Source: Chrysemys picta bellii
Lineage: Eukaryota > Chordata > Testudines > Emydidae
Assembly (NCBI RefSeq): GCF_011386835.1
Contig: NC_088800.1
Span: 25,224,572-25,288,571 of the forward strand
Length of the DNA stretch: 64,000 nt
Direction of reading: 5' to 3'
Shown: one piece after another, positions 28,001 to 40,400 of the stretch
Position numbering within the stretch: the first letter of the stretch is position 1
Layout of the letters: each line of letters begins with the position of its first letter
Made by a program: the position numbers and the translations under genes
The notes under the pieces: model-generated
The model's database searches: none
What the model was told of the DNA's origin: nothing
What the model saw: only the letters and a program-made list of their open reading frames with translations

Positions 28001-31000
28001 GTCTGCAGTTTAATATATGCCATCCATGTACATTAGACAGCAATGGGGTGGCTTCAGAACCTCAGAAGTCAACGCAAAACCCACAGAGGCCATCACTCAT
28101 GCACAGAAGTAACACATCCCTGCCACAAAAGATTGTTGCTATTCAGCAACAACTGGGCTTAGGGATTCACTTAACCAACTTCACACAAAATTCAGTATCT
28201 TAATTGAATAGAAAATAAATAAAGACATTGGCTGTGTGTGATATATTTGAATAGTTTGATATAATTATGAACTGTTTCATTTAACTCTAGAAAGTTTTCA
28301 CAAGTTTTACTGTAATTGTACTTCTGCAGTACATAAACTAGTGCATAAACTGTGAAAACATTATGGACCAGATGCTTAGATGATATTATCTGGCATAGCT
28401 CCAGAGGTCTCAGTGAAGTTATGCTGAGGATCTGGTCCATATATCTGGTACCACCAATAAAGTCAACATTAAAAGAAAAATACTGTATATGACTTCAACC
28501 ATAAATTGTACTTTGATAGTGAGATTTCAATAAAATAAGCATTGGCAAGAGCCAATGCGTCTAAAATACATGGATTAGTTTAAAACATATTTACTTAAAT
28601 GTTCCTGATACAGATTAATTTTCTTTGCTCAAAAGTATTAATATTTAACCAGTCTTGATGTGGGACCTACAGAATCTTCTCAATAGGCTGAAAAGGTGTG
28701 CAGTTTCTGTAGGTACTTTAGTATCTTCTGGTGAAATGATATTTTGTAATCCACATCCCTTCAATTCACCCTCCCACAAAATACCTCAGTGAGCCACTAC
28801 TATCATCTGATGTTTCTCACAGCAACAGGACACTAGGGGGGAGTATTCTCTCTCTTCAGCAGCTGACAGGTTTCACACAGTAAAACTACACAGCTAAATA
28901 AGGTTAACACATATTTTAAAATTATGTTTACTTAAATTTTAAATTGCATTTTGGACTTTCAATTAAAAAGCATATATTATAATCTGAGGTAACAGAAAAT
29001 TGTGAAAGTGGTTAAAATTTCTCATAGGAGGTCTTGGTAACAAAGTTTCACTCCTGTACTTTATCTCATGAGATTCCAAAGGTGTGGTTATACCCATGCA
29101 ATTCACAGTTACTAAGCATAATATAGCTATAGCATATTGTTATTACTGCTATACACCGAGTTATCAAAATCAAGTAAGGGCTATAAGAAAAATCTGATTC
29201 TAGGAAATGTTTTTTTCTATTAAGTTATCCATATTTATTCAGTATTTCATATAAAACAGAATGGTCCTGATGTCTCCGCACTGAATGGTGATGGATTATA
29301 CAGGAATCCAATTAAAAAGGAGCTCTCAAGTTACAATCCTATTTTCATGGAAAGTCAATTCATTCCCCAAGAAAATGAGGGCAACATTACTATAGAATTT
29401 TTCTATGCACAAGGAATCCAGAGAACTGCTGAGCATTGTGAAAAGCTGAGGAGACTTGACTTCTTGGCAATACTGCTACTCAAGTATTTTAGAGCCTGCC
29501 ATGCTTTATTAAGCATAACTATTTTACAATTTACTTAATAACTATATCTATTGACATCAACTCTGCTTCTTGCAAATCTTTCACTTCCCTTTTAGTGAAG
29601 CCAATCAATGTCAAAATCAAAGAGTGCTCTTTACAAAACGACAGTCAGCTAGGAATACTTGTGTCCTCAGTAAGTCTTTTTTATAACTCTTTAAAGGACT
29701 AGATTGAATGGAAACTTTTAAAGCTACATGAAATTACCATCTACATACTATTTAAATATACAGGGACAAATTTTCAAACTAAGGCACCCACTTCTAAATG
29801 ATGTTATTCTAAATGGTACCAGAAATGCACTTTATTACACTGGTATAGAAGTAGCCAGTCTATTACTGTAAACAAAGACTTAACCACCAATGTGCCAGAA
29901 CTGACTTACAGTGTATGTGGCAGAGCATAAAATTCTTTAGGATGAATAATGTCACAATGTTCTTATTTAGTTCCAGAGTTTCTAAATCATTGTGGCAAAT
30001 AAAGAAAAATATACAAGATGACCTTACATTGTCCAAAACACAATAAGCTTCTGCTGACACTCAGTGGCCTCTGAAATGGAAGTTGAAATCCTAGCTTCTG
30101 CTGGGATATGAGCAGTGATGAGCTGCCAAAGTCTTAAGAACCAGTTCCCTACTGGTTCTTCGGTGGTGGGTCCTTGACTCGCTCCGAGTCTTCGGCGGCC
30201 CGTCGTCGTCGGGCCCTCCGAAGACCTGGAGCGAGTGAAGGACCCACCGCCGAAGACCCGGTAGGGAACCGCCCGGTGAGTTCAAGCCCCCGTCCCGTCC
30301 CCCATCCGACCCCCACCCAGGTCCTGCCCCCGACTGCGCCCCTTTCAGAACCCTCAACCCATCACCCCTCCCTGCTCCTTGCCCCCTGACCACCCCCTCC
30401 CGAGACCCCCCACCCTAACTGCCCCCCGAGTATCCCACCCCCTACCCAACCTCCCCATTCCCCGTCCCCTGATTGCCCCCAGAACCTCCGCCCCCTCCAA
30501 CCTTTTCCTGCCCCTTATCCAATCCCTCCTCCCAGCCCCGGCACGGCTCCCTTACCATGCTGCTCAGGGCAGCGTGTATGGATGCCGCGCAGCCTGCTGG
30601 AGATCGCAGTCCCACCCCCTTACCATGCCGCTCAAAGCCGCAGGAGCTGCAGAGCTACCCAGGAGTGGTCCAGAGTGCTGGCGCCGGTGGCGCGGCACGC
30701 TGAGGCTCTGCGAGAGGGGGTGAGGCGCCGGGGGAGCCTCCCCAGCCAGGAGCTCAGGCGGGCCGGATGTGGCTTTCGGTCCGGTGTAAGGAAAGAAAAA
30801 CCTCCCTCTCCCAATTGCCCACCCCTTTAACAAATGGTTCTAAACCGGCTTCTAAATTTAACAACACGTTCGTGCGAACCGGCTCCAGCTCACCACTGGA
30901 TATGAGGAGATCACAGTAGCGGTTATTGCCATTTTACAAAAGGAAAAAGATTCCCTTTGTTTTGTAGATGTTTCCCCAAGTGGTAAAAGCAACATGGAGA

Positions 31001-31386
31001 GAGGAAGGAATGTCTCCCCACACACAGGTTGGTTCCATCTGCTGGAGTTATACCTTGTTACTGCCAGATGGTGTCATCATGCACTTCCAGTGAATACACT
31101 GCTAGAAAGAGTGGGGGCAGTGAGGAAGGAATGTCTGGATGAGAAATCAGAGGATAACAAACAAAAAAAAGCAGCTCCTGATATCTTTGCCACGGGTGAA
31201 ATTATTAAATATAATCATTCCACTCAAGATTGCACAAACAGAACTCCCAGAAAAATCACTAAGAATGATTTTCTGCAATTGTCAGTTCTGTATTTTCCGT
31301 AAAACTTCAAAGATCTTCCATTATATAGATAGACCTTCCACATTATTTTATATATATAATAATAATAATAATAATATGGAAGAGGT

Positions 31387-31427
<41 letters not shown>

Positions 31428-34400
31428 CTGGGTGTGTGTAAGAACATTTATTGTGTTCCCCCCTAGAGCACATTTTACACATCAAACATCCTGCAGGACA
31501 AACTGATGGTCCTAAATCAAGAATTTTATAGAGCTGTGTTTGCTGATGTTAACACAGCCAACATTTTGGCTTTCTGGCAAATGCATCATAGAAAGCATCT
31601 GTTTACAAACTATTTAGCCGAGGTTAGAAGACAGTGTAATATTGCAGCCCCTAAAACCCCTGTCATTGTTTCTTTCAGCTGCTGCATGTTTGTGAAGCTC
31701 CAAAGGCCTTGAAAGGAGCCAGAGCAGAGCCAACAGGTCAGGGCTAGATAAAATTAAGAAAGAATCCGAGGTCAGGACCATGAAAGAACTCCCCCCACCC
31801 CCACCCCCTAGAACAGCAAGTCCACCTCCAGCAGCCTTTCATTCAATACTCATAAAGGTTTAAAAGGCGAGAGAGCACACCAAAAGCTGAATTTGAAATT
31901 TAAAAAATAAATCATTCTTGGGGATATAAACAGATAAAGGAACCTAAAGAAAATAGGGCATTTTAGTACCACTTATTACTGGTTCATATTAAATCCAGAT
32001 ACTGGACACTCTCCTATACCCCACTGCTCTGAACGTCTCAGTTCTCTGACACACTGGAAAGAAAATGATTTCTCAGTAGATAGAAAGGAAAGGCTTTCTC
32101 TCCCTCCTGCCCCACCTTCCTCCAGGATGAGAATTGTATGGGATTGCTTAAGAAAACTGTCATTCTAGTGCTTGAGATTCTGAGCATACCAGCAACTTAT
32201 ACTTTTCAGCCCAATATAGTGATTTAAAAAGCTGGGGAGGGGGAGAAGAGAACCATGTCAGTGATGCTCTAACATACTAAAACAATTTAAAAACATGTTT
32301 TTTTCCTTTCAATTTAAAAGTTTTTGAAAACACTATTGCCCTTTAAAGGCAGAAAGAACTGATAGGGTTAGATCCTTAGGTTTAAGTTCTAAGGATACAT
32401 TTATCTGGCCAAATGCCCATTTTTAATTTAATCTTTTGTGCTGCCCTTTTTTTTTTTTTTTTTTTTTTTTGCATAACCTACAGGTCCATTGTTGTGTAGC
32501 AGTCCGGCTGGATAGTTCATTGGTCTGGCTTTCCAGGGTGACTGCACTGCCCCCAAGCCCATCCCTTCAACACAATAAACTCCAGATAATTATTCAGAGA
32601 AGAGGCCAGCAGCATGGGCTGCTGTGACATCTGGGTCATGGCCTTTGACATAGAATCTGGGGCTAGCCAAAGTCTGCTCCAAGCAACAGAGGTCCAGGGG
32701 AATTATTAAGGGGGAAGGGTGGGAAAAGGAGAACAGTGAGAAACACTATCCTTAAAAATGCACTTTTGAAGCAAAGTAATGTAAATACAGCAGAAACTTA
32801 TTAGAAAAATAAGCAAATACATTTCAGATACACAAGGCAAATGAGAGGGAGACCAGTGTATCAAACAACACAATGAAATAAAAAAGTTTGAAGTGGTGTT
32901 ACAATATATATTGAGAGCAGTTTCTTTCCAAAATAGGCAATCCCCCTTCAGTAGTCCTCTCACCATTGGATTTTTATATATTTCCATTTTTTTAAAAATG
33001 TGCCTATACACTGCTCTAGGCATGTGTACTAGATAAAATATATGGGTAAAATACACAAACAAAAAGTTATTATAACAACACTATCACATTATACTTTAAA
33101 CAATCTTCTATACCTGCATTGTGTGGCTATGCACAAGTAATTTATAAATTTTAATTAATAAATATTTTTACTAGTCTAATTTGTGAATGTTTAGGGAGGT
33201 TTTCTTTTTTTAAAGGGACTTGGAATTCCCTTAGGTAACTAGAATTAAAACACAGCTCTGAAAATACAGAATGACACACTCTGAAAGCTTACGAATTACC
33301 AGAATTTCACATCCCAAATAGTTTACACTTCAATTGAAAGATAATTGAAGATGGAACAGAGACTGTCTGTGGTACTCATGTTTTCCAAGTAACTGAAAGG
33401 GAAATGATACAATTTTTCTTTCTACAACATTGTGAAAGTTTATTTGGGTAGAAACTAGACCATATGACAGATGTGAGTCAATCCCACTAAACAGTCTAGC
33501 TTTCTGTGGCTTTGGATGGCTCTTGCTTATTTGTCTAAACCTGAAAAGGCTCCATAAAGCCCTTTTGTAGCTTTGTTCTATCCCCTTGAAGGCCTCAGGA
33601 CAAACACCACCTCACACCCCCTTGCAGTAAAAACATCACCTCTCCTACTGCCCACAATCAGCAAAGGGGGGTGTGGAGTTGCGGAAAGAAATTCCCTGAC
33701 CTTATCATTTAGGTATCTGAGTGGCTGCAGAAATAAGGGATCTATTTCAAGAGTTTCAAAATCTTTATGAAAAGTCTAGGCAGATTTCAGAAATCCTGGT
33801 TGTTTGGCTGGTTTTTTTTCTTTAGAGTAACATAACACAGTATTTCTACTAGTAACGTGCACATTGTTTTGGATCAGTTCCTATGCTTTTATTATTCTAT
33901 TTAAACATTTTTCTAAAACACGAGGGGAAAAGCCATCTCCAGTATTATACTAATAATACACTTTAAAACATTTGATCTATCCTAATGCTAACTAGTTTGG
34001 GTTACAGTTTTCAATCTGAGCCTTACTAAAGAAGATTTTGGTTCACATTCTTAAAAGCTGACTTGAAAGTGATACTAGAGGCCTGGACAAACACCTAATT
34101 TTGATCTTTTGTGCTCGTCTTTTCTTTTGGGAAACCTTTTCTTTTGTTGCTGCCCAGTGGGAGGAACGTAGCTCATTGGTCCTGCTCTGTAAGATGAGAG
34201 CACTGCCCCTAAATCCACCCCCTCAGAGTACAATCAGTTTAATGGAATTATGTAGAAAGAGGCCATCTTTGGAAGAAGAAAGGGGGTAAAGAATATCCAG
34301 AAGAGTCAACAGAGCCTTAATTAACCCATTTTTCTAACATGGATACATCCGCTAGGAATTCATATGGTGAGCCTAATTTGCAATGTTGTGCAATACTACA

Positions 34401-37400
34401 AGTATCCATGCTATATTTAGTGAATTGAGCAACATTACACTACAGGATATAACTAGCTAAATGCTTCTATAACCACATTTCAACAGGGACACGACAGAGT
34501 TAAGGATTTACCCTTCTGGATTAGCAGGAAGAGACCAAGAACAAATGATTTCCAAAATGAAGTTCAACCATTCCCACTAAGAAGAAACAGTTTTGATAAT
34601 TTGCCAGATCTTTGTGTTCATAGAATGCTTTCTCAAAAAAGCATCTAAACAAAAGGGTAAAACTGTGCTACCAAATTTGGTTTAACATCTGTTTAAGTAA
34701 CTGCCATGATAACACACATATATTGACTGTCAGACATATAGCATCATCTTACAAACAATACATTTTTACGCTCCGACAGAGGGAATCTATTCACGGCACC
34801 CAAACTTCCCCTGAAGCTATGAAATAAATTTCCTTTCAGAACTAACATTTCTCTGTTGGGCTGTCATGGGCTCCCCATGCCATTTTGACCCTTTTGTGCA
34901 GCAAAATGAAAACACCATCTATCATTTCTTGTACTACAGTGACTTTCTAGGAGGTGCACAGTTTCATTGCAAAAACATCTGTGTTTGGTGACCCTCGTCC
35001 CAAATCCTGAGAATTAGGAATTTTGCTGTTGCAAGCATGCTTACAAAATGCAAGAGTTTCAGGTAGGCTACTCACAAACAGCTTAGCTTTCTCCCATGGG
35101 CGTAGTTTGGGAGGAGCAGGGGGGTATTGCCCTTCCCAAGGGCAAACCTTGGGCAGGCACAGAATTTGCCTCTCCATACATGGCCCCATTGGCCTGACTG
35201 GAGCTCCCCCTCCAAATACAGAAGTCAAACTAGACCTATGATTTCTTCTCCATTAGATGGCAAACAGGAATGGCAATGGTTAACTTTCAAATTTCCATGT
35301 ATAAAACAAGTCAGCAGTAACAGGAAAACTAGCAATGGATGAAAACAGAATATGTCTAATTAAATGACCCTTATTTTATTTTTATTATGCCAAATATTAT
35401 TTACACATCTCATGCCCAACTGCAGAAAGGGCCAACATTTCAGTCGTAGGTTCCAATTTTGTGGGTGCCTAAAGCCAGCTGAAATTGTTTGTGCTGAGGC
35501 CTCTATAAGTATGTCACACACCAACTGGTACTCACAGGTATAAATCAGGTACCTGGGTACCCAATCTGCACATGCAGTGTGTATGTATATCAATTTTGTG
35601 AGAACAATCACTTATCTGCTCAAATTGCCAATGCAAATTTAGAGGCTGGTTAAGGACAATGAAAAATGTGGCCCTTAACTCTACTGAACTTTAGGGTGAC
35701 AAACTGAACAGCAGCTACAGAAAAGTTAAATAATGATCTAGCTAAATTTATCTAGGCATTTATAATAGACCAGTTTTGCCTTTAATACAGCTTTCTATAG
35801 CATTTTTAATATGTAATTTGCTGAAGTCAATGAACCTGTATTAAAAATGGCTTAACAGACAGGGCTGTGAGCAAGTTGCCTTTATAAGTCTGTTTCAACA
35901 CAGACTGTTTCAGTGCACCCTCTGAAACTTTGGCACATAGAATGCATAATGTTAAATTTGCAAAGCAATTTCCAATTACAAGGGTTAATAAAACAGGAAG
36001 GAATGGATCCAAATAAGGATTCTTGAACCAGCCATCAGTTATCACGTTCTAGGGATTCCACCCTTGTGTCTCAGGTCAGCAGATAGGTGATCATGCATGT
36101 ATGTGGTGGGCCCTAGGGTGTGGAACTCATCCCATCTCCCCGGGGATATTCATCTCAGTACATCTCTTCACACACATACATTTCTGACTATTTTTGTTAC
36201 CTTCCTCTTCCCACCACCTTTTGCTTGCCTCTTTTTTTGTAGGAGATTCTTTGATATGTTGTCTAGCCTCCCTCAGACTTGGGCATAATAGATTACACCT
36301 CTACCCCCGATATAATGCGACCCGATATAACACGAATTCGGATATAACGCGGTAAAGCAGTGCTCCAGGGGAGCGGGGCTGCGCACTCCGGCGGATCAAA
36401 GCAAGTTCGATATAACGCGGTTTCACCTATAACGTGGTAAGATTTTTTTGGCTCCCGAGGACAGCGTTATATCGGGGTAGAGGTGTATTATTATTTTGAT
36501 ATTTCCCATCAACAATACCCTAACATGTGACAGCATTTCTAAAATATGCCTTGAAAAAAATAGCCATTTGCCACTAGATCAGAAATAATATCCAAGAAAC
36601 TAGTACAGCCTCTGTTCTAATGCTATACTCAGTAGTATGTGTTGTTCATAGAAAGTGCTTCAGGAGGAATCTGCACAGGGGAGTTAACTGAAAGTACATC
36701 AGTGGGAAATAAAGCCCGAGATGCATAAATTTAATTTTGTTGTTTCTTGGGCATTTTCAAGCAGTCTAAAATTTGGTACGGATACTCCTCTGTTTGGCCA
36801 GGTTTTTTTGCTCCTGGTCTACAAAAACCATATTAACCTTTCAGAATAAATCGATTCCATCTAAAAACTTGTTTCAACAATAGTTTAATCTCTTTGCAGG
36901 CCCAGGATCTTCTGTCCTAGGATTATGCACGAGACGAGTTACAGAATATGTTCTAAGTGGAGCAGCAGGTCAAGCTAACATTGTTGCTTTTATGAGTTTT
37001 AGTCAAACACGTAATGTTAACACAGCTTTAAAAAGTATTTAATTATGAATCTTCTATGAAACACTATGAGCTAAACTTCCTGCAGGTGTAAATGGGCATA
37101 CCTCATTTCCACCAGCATTGAAGTTGGCCCTAATGTTCTCAGGCACTCAAATCTTTTCCTCCTCTTTACTGAACAGCAGTTTAATTCTCTAAGCTTTGCT
37201 CTAAGCATTGATATGCTTCCCCAAATGTTGTTTATTGTCTTTTAAAAGCAGCAGCAGCAAAAGGGGCAGTCTGACAGGTTTTTAAGCCACCTGAAGCTTT
37301 TTGGATATCCTTAGCTCCTCTGACTGACAGTACAGATTCTGCTATATCTTTACAAAATATGCAGAGAGGGGGCAGACCACAAGGAGTAAAGGCAAACAAG

Positions 37401-40400
37401 TTATTTCCCACTATTTGGAAATGGATCAAAATGTTTTGAGCCCCAGATAGTCCTGTTCTTTAAAGGATATGTTCTATATAATGTAGACACATGAAAATTA
37501 AAAAGTAATTGACTTTTGACCTGGGGGGGGAGGGAAGTCACAAATTTAGTAGACTGGAACATAGTTTCACTGACTGTGTGTGTCCCTTTTCCAGATACGT
37601 TTATATGCTTTCATGCTTCTAAGGATGTTTTTCTTGGTCTTATAAACTGGAATAGAGAGGGTTGAAAATTTTTCATCACAACTATTTTTGACAGAATATT
37701 GGTTTTACGAAAAATCAAATTCTTCCACAGAAAGGGTCTGTTTTCCACAAAAAAAAATAATTTTTGTCAAAATATTCGCTGAAATCTTTTGTTTTTTTGA
37801 GGTTTTTGGCTGAAAAATTGAGTTTCCACAGGAAATTTTTTTAAAATCAGCAGTAATTCAAATTCCTCCCACAATTTTCTTCCAAGTGAGGTCATTTTGG
37901 AATGGGGTTGGAGTAGAGCAAAGTGTCAAATATTCTACTAAAAATCTGAAAGTTGCTAACCACAGTAAAAAGTTATTTTTATTCATCTTTCTTAATGCAT
38001 TCAGGATTTAGATCTAAGATATATTAGCATCTTGATTTAAAGAAAGACCAAAGTTCAAACAACTCCTGCTTCAATGTCTCTTCAAGTGAAGGTTTATACA
38101 ACATTTAGAAACTTGAGCCATGACCAAAAAAAAAAAAAAAAAAAAAAAACCACCAACTTTGCTAGACAGGCTGATTGATTACTTAAATAAAATAAACAAA
38201 ATACCACTTAGCTCATATTTAGCCATTTTCATTTGTAGATCTCTAAGAGTTTCCATTTTATGATGGGACACTGAGGCCTAGAGAAGTTAAGTGATTCACC
38301 CAAGGTCACATATCGAGCCAGTAGCAGAGCAAGGAGTAGAATCTAAATCTACTGGCCCTGGCCTATTCACTGTCATCAGTGCCTCCTATTAGTAGGATTG
38401 GGGTCTAACAAATTCAATGTTCCTGTAGTTGAAGTCGGATTAATTAGAGTTGGGTTATTCATGGTCAATTATAGGAGAGCTGTTTCTGATAAACTACCAC
38501 AGCAGTAGTTACAGGTGTCTAATGACAGGTTTCAGAGTAGCAGCCGTGTTAGTCTGTATCCGCAAAATGAACAGCGGTACTTGTGGCACCTTAGAGACTA
38601 ACCAATTTATTTGAGCATAAGCTTTCGTGGGCTACAGCCCACTTCATCGGATGCATAGAATGGAACATATAGTGAGGAGATATATATACACATACAAAGA
38701 ACATGAAAAAGTGGGAGTTGCCCAACCAACTCTAAGAGGCTAATTAAGATGAACTGTTGTCAGCAGGAGAAAACACATACTTGGTACTTAGATGATATGA
38801 CAACTGGTGCTCTGTACATATATTCCCACTTCATAAACGAAATACTGTAGACACATCTGACCATCTACTGCACAAAAAGTGCAGTGTGCCTCATGTTATT
38901 ACTCCAGTGCCCAATCCAGGACAAGACAACTTGAATAAATGGCTGTCATAATATGAAACCATCTCTCCCCCAGACAGGTGGACAAGTGATTGTTTTGATC
39001 CCTTGCCATTCATGAAGGAGATTGGTGTGATCATGATGCCAAAAGCTATTTGCCCAGAAAACACTAGGGATGTAATAATCATAATATAAATTCCACCAAT
39101 GAGGGAAGCACCTCTAAAGAACAAGCTGTGATCTTATCAGCTGAGCACAGGGTTTTGAATCTGGAGACCTGGTTCAATTCCCACCTATGCCACTGATTCC
39201 ATGTGGCCTTGGGCAGGTCATTTAAAGGCTGATTGTTGGAAATGATGAGCAATAAAAACTCATGCTGAAGTCAATAATAGCTGTGACTGCTCAGCTATTC
39301 TCGCCCTTATCTTCTCTGTGCTTCAGTTACCCAATTTGTAAAATGGGGGTTATAACACTTGCCCATCTTGTGAAGCTCTTTGGTAACTATGGATAATAAC
39401 ACAAGTGCGAAGTATTATTGGTATTAGTATTAATAATATACAAGAGTAAAAATATGAGAAATTGATGCAAAACACCGTAGTATCACTGATAGTCAGGAAA
39501 TATATTATTAGGGACAGAGTCTACCACTGCCTGCATCCCCTTGGCTATCCTTCCCTGGTTTCAGAGAGGAAAGACGTACTGTACGTTCCAGGGCAGGTCT
39601 TAAAGCAGCTGCAGAGGAGGTAGGCCCAAGCAAAAGGAGAAAGTGGAGGACTGTTGAAATCTGATTGAATACCATCTAAATAGTGCATGCACTTTAAATA
39701 AGCCGAATAGTTTACCTTTCAGTCCTGCAGCTTGAATGTTTTCATGTTTTCTATCAGGTATTATTATTACACTGAATTCAAAGCATGATTCAGCTTTCCT
39801 TATTGAGGAAGATTTGTTCAGATCATCTCACTGTATTATTGTGCATTACATCCAGGTCCAAATTTTAAAAAAGTGTGTGCATGCCATTTTGCACTCCTTT
39901 GCATACACAGTTACCACATATGTGCATTTAGAAGGCCATTGTGTACGCAAATGGGTGCACACTACAGGCAGAAAATGTGGCTCAGGGAGTACTTAGTATT
40001 CTCCTAAGCACGGGTCAACTAATAAAATCTCCTTGTCCTATTTCTATAACTATGTTAAACATCTTTGCTTTGCAAGCATTGACCAGTTTGACTCAGGGTA
40101 GTACATTTTTGCCATTCGAATACTGAACACAGAAATTTTTATTTGTGGGGGGAGGAGGGCAGCGGTGGGGAATGCAGGATGCAAAGATTCCACTTTTTGT
40201 TAAAAACTAAGTTTCCATGAAGCTATTTCAGGCACAAACTCAAAGGTTTTGCAGAGAAATTTCACAGCAAAAACATCCTTTCCCATCTTCCAAAATTGCT
40301 TTCCCCTCCCTCCCCCAAAAGAAATCCAGGCAAAACTGAAAAATAATTTGCTTTTCCACAAATGTATATTTCACCAATGGTGAAAATTGCTTCATGTAGC

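Noticed and set aside
30091..30833. Several overlapping 70-114-residue Pro/Arg-rich frames
   Set aside because: All fall inside the transposon at 30113-30898 on both strands and show no domain.
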